Shown: in pieces, positions 24,594 through 37,960 of the stretch
Position numbering within the stretch: position 1 is the first letter of the stretch
Layout: each line of letters opens with the position of its first letter
Assembly (NCBI GenBank): GCA_964057225.1
Contig: OZ059894.1
Coordinates: forward strand, 3,658,001-3,722,000
Direction: 5' to 3'
Origin: Auanema rhodensis
Lineage: Eukaryota; Nematoda; Chromadorea; Rhabditida; Rhabditidae
DNA: 64,000 bases
Made by a program: the position numbers and the translations under genes
Notes under the pieces: generated by a model
Database searches by the model: none
The model's input: only the letters and a program-made list of their open reading frames with translations
Told to the model about the DNA's origin: nothing

Positions 24594-27260
24594 CACGTAA
24601 ATTTCAAAGTCATGGTTACCATGCACCAATATCAATAAAAATTCGTTTTTAGACTAATATGGACATGAGGAATCTAATTTTGAAAACCGCATCTCTTCAT
24701 CTTTCATGTGAAGCGAGTTACATACCAAGTGCACATCATGTGTACACTTAATTAGCATAAATTAAAGTTCACGTAAATTTCAAAGTCATGGTTACCATGC
24801 ACCAATATTAATAAAAATTTGTTTTTAGACTAATATGGACATGGGGAATCTAATTTTGAAAACCGCATCTCTTTATCTTTGACGTGAAGCGAGTTACATA
24901 CCAAGTGCACATCATGTGTACACTTAATTAGCATAAATTAAAGTTCACGTAAATTTCAAAGTCATGGTTACCATGCACCAATATTAATAAAAATTTGTTT
25001 TTAGACTAATATGGACATAGGGAATCTAATTTTGAAAACCGCATCTCTTTATCTTTGACTTGAAGCGAGTTACATACCAAGTGCACATCATGTGTACACT
25101 TAATTAGCATAAATTAAAGTTCACGTAAATTTCAAAGTCATGGTTACCATGCACCAATATTAATAAAAATTTGTTTTTAGACTAATATGGACATAGGGAA
25201 TCTAATTTTGAAAACCGCATCTCTTTATCTTTGACGTAAAGCGAGTTACATACCAAGTGCACATCATGTGTACACTTAATTAGCATAAATTAAAGTTCAC
25301 GTAAATTTCAAAGTCATGGTTGCCATGCACCAATATTAATAAAAATTTGTTTTTAGACTAATATGGACATAGGGAATCTAATTTTGAAAACCGCATCTCT
25401 TCATCTTTCATGTGAAGCGAGTTACATACCAAGTGCACATCACGTGTACACTTAATAAGCATAAATTAAAGTTCACGTAAATTTCAAAGTCATGGTTACC
25501 ATGCACCAATATCAATAAAAATTTGTTTTTAGACTAATATGGACATAGGGAATCTAATTTTGAAAACCGCATCTCTTTATCTTTGACTTGAAGCGAGTCA
25601 CATACCAAGTGCACATCATGTGTACACTTAATTAGCATAAATTGAAGTTCACGTAAATTTCAAAGTCATGGTTACCATCCACCAATATCAACAAAAATGT
25701 GTTTTTAGACTAATATGGACATGGGGAATCTAATTTCGAAAAGCGCATCTCTTCATCTTTCACGTGAAGCGAGTTACATACCAAGTGCACATCACGTGTA
25801 CACTTAATAAGCATAAATTAAAGTTCACGTAAATTTCAAAGTCATGGTTACCATGCACCAATATCAATAAAAATTTGTTTTTAGACTAATATGGAAATGG
25901 GGAATCTAATTTTGAAAACCGCATCTCTTCATCTTTCACGTGAAGCGAGTTACATACCAAGTGCACATCATGTGTACACTTAATTAGCATAAATTAAAGT
26001 TCACGTAAATTTCAAAGTCATGGTTACCATGCACCAATATTAATAAAAATTTGTTTTTAGACTAATATGGACATGGGGAATCTAATTTTGAAAACCGCAT
26101 CCCTTTATCTTTCACGTGAAGCGAGTTACATACCAAGTGCACATCACGTGTACACTTAATAAGCATAAATTAAAGTTCACGTAAATTTCAAAGTCATGGT
26201 TACCATGCACCAATATCAATAAAAATTCGTTTTTAGACTAATATGGACATGAGGAATCTAATTTTGAAAACCGCATCTCTTCATCTTTCATGTGAAGCGA
26301 GTTACATACCAAGTGCACATCATGTGTACACTTAATTAGCATAAATTAAAGTTCACGTAAATTTCAAAGTCATGGTTACCATGCACCAATATTAATAAAA
26401 ATTTGTTTTTAGACTAATATGGACATGGGGAATCTAATTTTGAAAACCGCATCTCTTTATCTTTGACGTGAAGCGAGTTACATACCAAGTGCACATCATG
26501 TGTACACTTAATAAGCATAAATTAAAGTTCACGTAAATTTCAAAGTCATGGTTACCATGCACCAATATCAATAAAAATTCGTTTTTAGACTAATATGGAC
26601 ATGAGGAATCTAATTTTGAAAACCGCATCTCTTCATCTTTCATGTGAAGCGAGTTACATACCAAGTGCACATCATGTGTACACTTAATTAGCATAAATTA
26701 AAGTTCACGTAAATTTCAAAGTCATGGTTACCATGCACCAATATTAATAAAAATTTGTTTTTAGACTAATATGGACATGGGGAATCTAATTTTGAAAACC
26801 GCATCTCTTTATCTTTGACGTGAAGCGAGTTACATACCAAGTGCACATCATGTGTACACTTAATTAGCATAAATTAAAGTTCACGTAAATTTCAAAGTCA
26901 TGGTTACCATGCACCAATATTAATAAAAATTTGTTTTTAGACTAATATGGACATAGGGAATCTAATTTTGAAAACCGCATCTCTTTATCTTTGACTTGAA
27001 GCGAGTTACATACCAAGTGCACATCATGTGTACACTTAATTAGCATAAATTAAAGTTCACGTAAATTTCAAAGTCATGGTTACCATGCACCAATATTAAT
27101 AAAAATTTGTTTTTAGACTAATATGGACATAGGGAATCTAATTTTGAAAACCGCATCTCTTTATCTTTGACGTAAAGCGAGTTACATACCAAGTGCACAT
27201 CATGTGTACACTTAATTAGCATAAATTAAAGTTCACGTAAATTTCAAAGTCATGGTTGCC
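24594..27260. repeat. 11-unit (1936 bp) satellite A duplication
   Basis: The chimeric unit type with TTTCAAAG followed by GGTTGCC and an ATTAAT middle occurs at 25318 and 27254, exactly 1936 bp (11 x 176) apart. The preceding four or five units have the same order of types in both places: ATTCG/CATGAGG, CATGGGG/GACGTG, CATAGGG/GACTTG, CATAGGG/GACGTAAAG. A related copy of this order lies at about 17430-18640 on the far side of the LINE. Confidence 0.75.
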
Positions 27261-29872
27261 ATGCACCAATATTAATAAAAATTTGTTTTTAGACTAATAT
27301 GGACATAGGGAATCTAATTTTGAACACCGCATCTCTTTATCTTTGACTTGAAGCGAGTTACATACCAAGTTCACATCATGTGTACACTTAATTAGCATAA
27401 ATTAAAGTTCACGTAAATTTCAAAGTCATGGTTACCATGCACCAATATTAATAAAAATTTGTTTTTAGACTAATATGGACATAGGGAATCTAATTTTGAA
27501 AACCGCATCTCTTTATCTTTGACGTAAAGCGAGTTACATACCAAGTGCACATCATGTGTACACTTAATTAGCATAAATTAAAGTTCACGTAAATTTCAAA
27601 GTCATGGTTACCATGCACCAATATCAATAAAAATTTGTTTTTAGACTAATATGGAAATGGGGAATCTAATTTTGAAAACCGCATCTCTTCATCTTTCACG
27701 TGAAGCGAGTTACATACCAAGTGCACATCATGAGTACACTTAATTAGCATAAATTAAAGTTCACGTAAATTTCAAAGTCATGGTTACCATGCACCAATAT
27801 CAATAAAAATTTGTTTTTAGACTAATATGGACATGGGGAATCTAATTTTGAAAACCGCATCCCTTTATCTTTCACGTGAAGCGAGTTACATACCAAGTGC
27901 ACATCACGTGTACACTTAATAAGCATAAATTAAAGTTCACGTAAATTTCAAAGTCATGGTTACCATGCACCAATATCAATAAAAATTCGTTTTTAGACTA
28001 ATATGGACATGAGGAATCTAATTTTGAAAACCGCATCTCTTTATCTTTGACGTGAAGCGAGTTACATACCAAGTGCACATCATGTGTACACTTAATTAGC
28101 ATAAATTAAAGTTCACGTAAATTTCAAAGTCATGGTTACCATGCACCAATAATAATAAAAATTTGTTTTTAGACTAATATGGACATGGGGAAACTAATTT
28201 TGAAAACCGCATCTCTTTATCTTTGACGTGAAGCGAATTACATACCAAGTGCACATCATGTGTACACTTAATTAGCATAAATTTAAGTTCACGTAAATTT
28301 TAAAGTCATGGTTGCCATGCACCAATATCAATAAAAATTTGTTTTTAGACTAACATGGAAATGGGGAATCTAATTTTGAAAACCGCATCTCTTTATCTTT
28401 CACGTGAAGCGAGTTACATACCAAGCACACATCATGTGTACACTTAATTAGCATAAATTAAAGTTCACGTAAATTTCAAAGTCATGGTTACCATGCACCA
28501 ATATTAATAAAAATTTGTTTTTAGACTAATATGGACATGGGGAATCTAATTTTGAAAACCGCATCCCTTTATCTTTCACGTGAAGCGAGTTACATACCAA
28601 GTGCACATCACGTGTACACTTAATAAGCATAAATTAAAGTTCACGTAAATTTCAAAGTCATGGTTACCATGCACCAATATCAATAAAAATTCGTTTTTAG
28701 ACTAATATGGACATGAGGAATCTAATTTTGAAAACCGCATCTCTTCATCTTTCATGTGAAGCGAGTTACATACCAAGTGCACATCATGTGTACACTTAAT
28801 TAGCATAAATTAAAGTTCACGTAAATTTCAAAGTCATGGTTACCATGCACCAATATTAATAAAAATTTGTTTTTAGACTAATATGGACATGGGGAATCTA
28901 ATTTTGAAAACCGCATCTCTTTATCTTTGACGTGAAGCGAGTTACATACCAAGCGCACATCATGTGTACACTTAATTAGCATAAATTAAAGTTCACGTAA
29001 ATTTCAAAGTCATGGTTACCATGCACCAATATTAATAAAAATTTGTTTTTAGACTAATATGGACATGGGGAATCTAATTTTGAAAACCGCATCTCTTTAT
29101 CTTTGACGTAAAGCGAGTTACATACCAAGTGCACATCATGTGTACACTTAATTAGCATAAATTAAAGTTAACGTAAATTTTAAAGTCATGGTTGCCATGC
29201 ACCAATATCAATAAAAATTTGTTTTTAGACTAATATGGAAATGGGGAATCTATTTTGAAAACCGCATCTCTTTATCTTTCACGTGAAGCGAGTTACATAC
29301 CAAGTGCACATCATGTGTTCACTTAATTAGCATAAATTAAAGTTCACGTAAATTTCAAAGTCATGGTTACCATTCACCAATATTGATAAAAATTTGTTTT
29401 TAGACTAATATGGACATAGGGAATCTAATTTTGAAAACCGCATCTCTTTATCTTTGACTTGAAGCGAGTTACATACCAAGTGCACATCATGTGTACACTT
29501 AATTAGCATAAATTGAAGTTCACGTAAATTTCAAAGTCATGGTTACCATCCACCTATATCAACAAAAATGTGTTTTTAGACTAATATGGACATGGGGAAT
29601 CTAATTTCGAAAAGCGCATCTCTTCATCTTTCACGTGAAGCGAGTTACATACCAAGTGCACATCACGTGTACACTTAATAAGCATAAATTAAAGTTCACG
29701 TAAATTTCAAAGTCATGGTTACCATGCACCAATATCAATAAAAATTCGTTTTTAGACTAATATTGAAATGGGGAATCTAATTTTGAAAACCGCATCTCTT
29801 CATCTTTCACGTGAAGCGAGTTACATACCAAGTGCACATCATGTGTACACTTAATTAGCATAAATTAAAGTT

Positions 29873-32800
29873 CACGTAAATTTCAAAGTCATGGTTACCA
29901 TGCACCAATATCAATAAAAATTTGTTTTTAGACTAATATGGACATGGGGAATCTAATTTTGAAAACCGCATCCCTTTATCTTTCACGTGAAGCGAGTTAC
30001 ATACCAAGTGCACATCACGTGTACACTTAATAAGCATAAATTGAAGTTCACGTAAATTTCAAAGTCATGGTTACCATGCACCAATATCAATAAAAATTCG
30101 TTTTTAGACTAATATGGACATGAGGAATCTAATTTTGAAAACCGCATCTCTTCATCTTTCACGTGAAGCGAGTTACATACCAAGTGCACATCATGTGTAC
30201 ACTTAATTAGCATAAATTAAAGTTCACGTAAATTTCAAAGTCATGGTTACCATGCACCAATATTAATAAAAATTTGTTTTTAGACTAATATGGACATGGG
30301 GAATCTAATTTTGAAAACCGCATCTCTTTATCTTTGACGTGAAGCGAGTTACATACCAAGTGCACATCATGTGTACACTTAATTAGCATAAATTAAAGTT
30401 CACGTAAATTTCAAAGTCATGGTTACCATGCACCAATATTAATAAAAATTTGTTTTTAGACTAATATGGACATGAGGAATCTAATTTTGAAAACCGCATC
30501 TCTTCATCTTTCACGTGAAGCGAGTTACATACCAAGTGCACATCATGTGTACACTTAATTAGCATAAATTAAAGTTCACGTAAATTTCAAAGTCATGGTT
30601 ACCATGCACCAATATCAATAAAAATTTGTTTTTAGACTAATATGGAAATGGGGAATCTAATTTTGAAAACCGCATCTCTTCATCTTTCACGTGAAGCGAG
30701 TTACATACCAAGTGCACATCATGTGTACACTTAATTAGCATAAATTAAAGTTCACGTAAATTTCAAAGTCATGGTTACCATGCACCAATATTAATAAAAA
30801 TTTGTTTTTAGACTAATATGGACATGGGGAATCTAATTTTGAAAACCGCATCTCTTTATCTTTGACGTGAAGCGAGGTACATACCAAGTGCACATCATGT
30901 GTACACTTAATTAGCATAAATTGAAGTTCACGTAAATTTCAAAGTCATGGTTACCATGCACCAATATTAATAAAAATTTGTTTTTAGACTAATATGGACA
31001 TGGGGAATCTAATTTTGGAAACCGCATCTCTTTATCTTTGACTTGAAGCGAGTTACATACCAAGTGCACATCATGTGTACACTTAATTAGCATAAATTGA
31101 AGTTCACGTAAATTTCAAAGTCATGGTTACCATCCACCTATATCAACAAAAATGTGTTTTTAGACTAATATGGACATGGGGAATCTAATTTCGAAAAGCG
31201 CATCTCTTCATCTTTCACGTGAAGCGAGTTACATACCAAGTGCACATCACGTGTACACTTAATAAGCATAAATTAAAGTTCACGTAAATTTCAAAGTCAT
31301 GGTTACCATGCACCAATATCAATAAAAATTCGTTTTTAGACTAATATTGAAATGGGGAATCTAATTTTGAAAACCGCATCTCTTCATCTTTCACGTGAAG
31401 CGAGTTACATACCAAGTGCACATCATGTGTACACTTAATTAGCATAAATTAAAGTTCACGTAAATTTCAAAGTCATGGTTACCATGCACCAATATCAATC
31501 AAAATTTGTTTTTAGACTAATATGGAAATGGGGAATCTAATTTTGAAAACCGCATCTCTTCATCTTTCACGTGAAGCGAGTTACATACCAAGTGCACATC
31601 ATGTGTACACTTAATTAGCATAAATTAAAGTTCACGTAAATTTCAAAGTCATGGTTACCATGCACCAATATTAATAAAAATTTGTTTTTAGACTAATATG
31701 GACATGGGGAATCTAATTTTGAAAACCGCATCTCTTTATCTTTGACGTGAAGCGAGGTACATACCAAGTGCACATCATGTGTACACTTAATTAGCATAAA
31801 TTGAAGTTCACGTAAATTTCAAAGTCATGGTTACCATGCACCAATATTAATAAAAATTTGTTTTTAGACTAATATGGACATGGGGAATCTAATTTTGGAA
31901 ACCGCATCTCTTTATCTTTGACTTGAAGCGAGTTACATACCAAGTGCACATCATGTGTACACTTAATTAGCATAAATTGAAGTTCACGTAAATTTCAAAG
32001 TCATGGTTACCATCCACCTATATCAACAAAAATGTGTTTTTAGACTAATATGGACATGGGGAATCTAATTTCGAAAAGCGCATCTCTTCATCTTTCACGT
32101 GAAGCGAGTTACATACCAAGTGCACATCACGTGTACACTTAATAAGCATAAATTAAAGTTCACGTAAATTTCAAAGTCATGGTTACCATGCACCAATATC
32201 AATAAAAATTCGTTTTTAGACTAATATTGAAATGGGGAATCTAATTTTGAAAACCGCATCTCTTCATCTTTCACGTGAAGCGAGTTACATACCAAGTGCA
32301 CATCATGTGTACACTTAATTAGCATAAATTAAAGTTCACGTAAATTTCAAAGTCATGGTTACCATGCACCAATATCAATCAAAATTTGTTTTTAGACTAA
32401 TATGGAAATGGGGAATCTAATTTTGAAAACCGCATCTCTTCATCTTTCACGTGAAGCGAGTTACATACCAAGTGCACATCATGTGTACACTTAATTAGCA
32501 TAAATTAAAGTTCACGTAAATTTCAAAGTCATGGTTACCATGCACCAATATTAATAAAAATTTGTTTTTAGACTAATATGGACATGGGGAATCTAATTTT
32601 GAAAACCGCATCTCTTTATCTTTGACGTGAAGCGAGGTACATACCAAGTGCACATCATGTGTACACTTAATTAGCATAAATTGAAGTTCACGTAAATTTC
32701 AAAGTCATGGTTACCATGCACCAATATTAATAAAAATTTGTTTTTAGACTAATATGGACATGGGGAATCTAATTTTGGAAACCGCATCTCTTTATCTTTG

Positions 32801-33924
32801 ACTTGAAGCGAGTTACATACCAAGTGCACATCATGTGTACACTTAATTAGCATAAATTGAAGTTCACGTAAATTTCAAAGTCATGGTTACCATCCACCTA
32901 TATCAACAAAAATGTGTTTTTAGACTAATATGGACATGGGGAATCTAATTTCGAAAAGCGCATCTCTTCATCTTTCACGTGAAGCGAGTTACATACCAAG
33001 TGCACATCACGTGTACACTTAATAAGCATAAATTAAAGTTCACGTAAATTTCAAAGTCATGGTTACCATGCACCAATATCAATAAAAATTCGTTTTTAGA
33101 CTAATATTGAAATGGGGAATCTAATTTTGAAAACCGCATCTCTTCATCTTTCACGTGAAGCGAGTTACATACCAAGTGCACATCATGTGTACACTTAATT
33201 AGCATAAATTAAAGTTCACGTAAATTTCAAAGTCATGGTTACCATGCACCAATATCAATAAAAATTTGTTTTTAGACTAATATGGACATGGGGAATCTAA
33301 TTTTGAAAACCGCATCCCTTTATCTTTCACGTGAAGCGAGTTACATACCAAGTGCACATCACGTGTACACTTAATAAGCATAAATTGAAGTTCACGTAAA
33401 TTTCAAAGTCATGGTTACCATGCACCAATATCAATAAAAATTCGTTTTTAGACTAATATGGACATGAGGAATCTAATTTTGAAAACCGCATCTCTTCATC
33501 TTTCACGTGAAGCGAGTTACATACCAAGTGCACATCATGTGTACACTTAATTAGCATAAATTAAAGTTCACGTAAATTTCAAAGTCATGGTTACCATGCA
33601 CCAATATTAATAAAAATTTGTTTTTAGACTAATATGGACATGGGGAATCTAATTTTGAAAACCGCATCTCTTTATCTTTGACGTGAAGCGAGTTACATAC
33701 CAAGTGCACATCATGTGTACACTTAATTAGCATAAATTAAAGTTCACGTAAATTTCAAAGTCATGGTTACCATGCACCAATATTAATAAAAATTTGTTTT
33801 TAGACTAATATGGACATGAGGAATCTAATTTTGAAAACCGCATCTCTTCATCTTTCACGTGAAGCGAGTTACATACCAAGTGCACATCATGTGTACACTT
33901 AATTAGCATAAATTAAAGTTCACG
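29873..33924. repeat. Nested HOR: 4-unit block, three 5-unit (880 bp) blocks, 4-unit block
   Basis: Private variants recur at exactly 880 bp: GCGAGGTAC ends at 30880, 31760 and 32640; CATCCACCTA ends at 31140, 32020 and 32900; TTCGTTTTTAGACTAATATTG recurs near 31331, 32211 and 33091. Copies are 30577-31456, 31457-32336 and 32337-33216. The 704-bp block before them (29873-30576) is repeated after them (33217-33924), 3344 bp (19 units) later. The original module was therefore probably 9 units (1584 bp), and the 5-unit part was later tripled. CAATCAAAATTTG at 31500 and 32380 marks copies 2 and 3 as the closest relatives. Confidence 0.9.
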
Positions 33925-34448
33925 TAAATTTCAAAGTCATGGTTACCATGCACCAATATCAATAAAAATTTGTTTTTAGACTAATATGGAAATGGGGAAT
34001 CTAATTTTGAAAACCGCATCTCTTCATCTTTCACGTGAAGCGAGTTACATACCAAGTGCACATCATGTGTACACTTAATTAGCATAAATTAAAGTTCACG
34101 TAAATTTCAAAGTCATGGTTACCATGCACCAATATTAATAAAAATTTGTTTTTAGACTAATATGGACATGGGGAATCTAATTTTGAAAACCGCATCTCTT
34201 TATCTTTGACGTGAAGCGAGGTACATACCAAGTGCACATCATGTGTACACTTAATTAGCATAAATTGAAGTTCACGTAAATTTCAAAGTCATGGTTACCA
34301 TGCACCAATATTAATAAAAATTTGTTTTTAGACTAATATGGACATGGGGAATCTAATTTTGAAAACCGCATCTCTTTATCTTTGACGTGAAGCGAGTTAC
34401 ATACCAAGTGCACATCATGTGTACACTCAATTAGCATAAATTTAAGTT

Positions 34449-37400
34449 CACGTAAATTTTAAAGTCATGGTTGCCATGCACCAATATCAATAAAAATTTG
34501 TTTTTAGACTAACATGGAAATGGGGAATGTAATTTTGAAAACCGCATCTCTTTATCTTTCACGTGAAGCGAGTTACATACCAAGCGCATATCATGTGTAC
34601 ACTTAATTAGCATAAATTAAAGTTCACGTAAATTTCAAAGTCATGGTTACCATGCACCAATATTAATAAAAATTTGTTTTTAGACTAATATGGACATGGG
34701 GAATCTAATTTTGGAAACCGCATCTCTTTATCTTTGACGTAAAGCGAGTTACATACCAAGTGCACATCATGTGTACACTTCATTAGCATAAATTAAAGTT
34801 CACGTAAATTTTAAAGTCATGGTTGCCATGCACCAATATCAATAAAAATTGGTTTTTAGACTAATATGGAAATGGGGAATCTATTTTGAAAACCGCATCT
34901 CTTTATCTTTCACGTGAAGCGAGTTACATACCAAGTGCACATCATGTGTACACTTAATTAGCATAAATTAAAGTTCACGTAAATTTCAAAGTCATGGTTA
35001 CCATTCACCAATATTAATAAAAATTTGTTTTTAGACTAATATGGACATAGGGAATCTAATTGTGAAAACCGCATCTCTTTATCTTTGACTTGAAGCGAGT
35101 TACATACCAAGTGCACATCATGTGTACACTTAATTAGCATAAATTGAAGTTCACGTAAATTTCAAAGTCATGGTTACCATCCACCTATATCAACAAAAAT
35201 GTGTTTTTAGACTAATATGGACATGGGGAATCTAATTTCGAAAAGCGCATCTCTTCATCTTTCACGTGAAGCGAGTTACATACCAAGTGCACATCACGTG
35301 TACACTTAATAAGTATAAATTAAAGTTCACGTAAATTTCAAAGTCATGGTTACCATGCACCAATATTAATAAAAATTTGTTTTTAGACTAATATGGAAAT
35401 GGGGAATCTAATTTTGAAAACCGCATCTCTTTATCTTTCACGTGAAGCGAGTTACATACCAAGCGCATATCATGTGTACACTTAATTAGCATAAATTAAA
35501 GTTCACGTAAATTTCAAAGTCATGGTTACCATGCACCAATATTAATAAAAATTTGTTTTTAGACTAATATGGAAATGGGGAATCTAATTTTGGAAACCGC
35601 ATCTCTTTATCTTTGACGTAAAGCGAGTTACATACCAAGTGCACATCATGTGTACACTTCATTAGCATAAATTAAAGTTCACGTAAATTTTAAAGTCATG
35701 GTTGCCATGCACCAATATCAATAAAAATTGGTTTTTAGACTAATATGGAAATGGGGAATCTATTTTGAGAACCGCATCTCTTTATCTTTCACGTGAAGCG
35801 AGTTACATACCAAGTGCACATCATGTGTACACTTAATTAGCATAAATTGAAGTTCACGTAAATTTCAAAGTCATGGTTACCATGCACCAATATTAATAAA
35901 AATTTGTTTTTAGACTAATATGGACATGGGGAATCTAATTTTGAAAACCGCATCTCTTTATCTTTGACTTGAAGCGAGTTACATACCAAGTGCACATCAT
36001 GTGTACACTTAATTAGCATAAATTGAAGTTCACGTAAATTTCAAAGTCATGGTTACCATGCACCAATATTAATAAAAATTTGTTTTTAGACTAATATGGA
36101 AATGGGGAATCTAATTTTGAAAACCGCATCTCTTTATCTTTCACGTGAAGCGAGTTACATACCAAGTGCATATCATGTGTACACTTAATTAGCATAAATT
36201 AAAGTTCACGTAAATTTCAAAGTCATGGTTACCATGCACCAATATTAATAAAAATTTGTTTTTAGACTAATATGGAAATGGGGAATCTAATTTTGAAAAC
36301 CGCATCTCTTCATCTTTCACGTGAAGCGAGTTACATACCAAGTGCACATCATGTGTACACTTAATTAGCATAAATTAAAGTTCACGTAAATTTCAAAGTC
36401 ATGGTTACCATGCACCAATATTAATAAAAATTTGTTTTTAGACTAATATGGACATGGGGAATCTAATTTTGAAAACCGCATCTCTTTATCTTTGACGTGA
36501 AGCGAGGTACATACCAAGTGCACATCATGTGTACACTTAATTAGCATAAATTGAAGTTCACGTAAATTTCAAAGTCATGGTTACCATGCACCAATATTAA
36601 TAAAAATTTGTTTTTAGACTAACATGGAAATGGGGAATGTAATTTTGAAAACCGCATCTCTTTATCTTTCACGTGAAGCGAGTTACATACCAAGCGCATA
36701 TCATGTGTACACTTAATTAGCATAAATTAAAGTTCACGTAAATTTCAAAGTCATGGTTACCATGCACCAATATTAATAAAAATTTGTTTTTAGACTAATA
36801 TGGACATGGGGAATCTAATTTTGGAAACCGCATCTCTTTATCTTTGACGTAAAGCGAGTTACATACCAAGTGCACATCATGTGTACACTTCATTAGCATA
36901 AATTAAAGTTCACGTAAATTTTAAAGTCATGGTTGCCATGCACCAATATCAATAAAAATTGGTTTTTAGACTAATATGGAAATGGGGAATCTATTTTGAA
37001 AACCGCATCTCTTTATCTTTCACGTGAAGCGAGTTACATACCAAGTGCACATCATGTGTACACTTAATTAGCATAAATTAAAGTTCACGTAAATTTCAAA
37101 GTCATGGTTACCATTCACCAATATTAATAAAAATTTGTTTTTAGACTAATATGGACATAGGGAATCTAATTGTGAAAACCGCATCTCTTTATCTTTGACT
37201 TGAAGCGAGTTACATACCAAGTGCACATCATGTGTACACTTAATTAGCATAAATTGAAGTTCACGTAAATTTCAAAGTCATGGTTACCATCCACCTATAT
37301 CAACAAAAATGTGTTTTTAGACTAATATGGACATGGGGAATCTAATTTCGAAAAGCGCATCTCTTCATCTTTCACGTGAAGCGAGTTACATACCAAGTGC

Positions 37401-37960
37401 ACATCACGTGTACACTTAATAAGTATAAATTAAAGTTCACGTAAATTTCAAAGTCATGGTTACCATGCACCAATATTAATAAAAATTTGTTTTTAGACTA
37501 ATATGGAAATGGGGAATCTAATTTTGAAAACCGCATCTCTTTATCTTTCACGTGAAGCGAGTTACATACCAAGCGCATATCATGTGTACACTTAATTAGC
37601 ATAAATTAAAGTTCACGTAAATTTCAAAGTCATGGTTACCATGCACCAATATTAATAAAAATTTGTTTTTAGACTAATATGGAAATGGGGAATCTAATTT
37701 TGGAAACCGCATCTCTTTATCTTTGACGTAAAGCGAGTTACATACCAAGTGCACATCATGTGTACACTTCATTAGCATAAATTAAAGTTCACGTAAATTT
37801 TAAAGTCATGGTTGCCATGCACCAATATCAATAAAAATTGGTTTTTAGACTAATATGGAAATGGGGAATCTATTTTGAGAACCGCATCTCTTTATCTTTC
37901 ACGTGAAGCGAGTTACATACCAAGTGCACATCATGTGTACACTTAATTAGCATAAATTAA
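34449..37960. repeat. 12-unit satellite A duplication, 2110 bp spacing
   Basis: CTAACATGGAAATGG followed by GGGAATGTAATTTTG occurs at about 34511 and 36621. GCGCATATC units at 34584/36694 and 35463/37573, and CCATCCACCTA at 35187/37297, keep the same 2110-bp spacing (12 units, two of them 175 bp). The copies agree over about 1.35 kb (roughly 34500-35850 against 36610-37960) and differ at the outer unit of each end. Partial copies of the same module recur at about 39200-40000 and 40800-41900. Confidence 0.85.
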
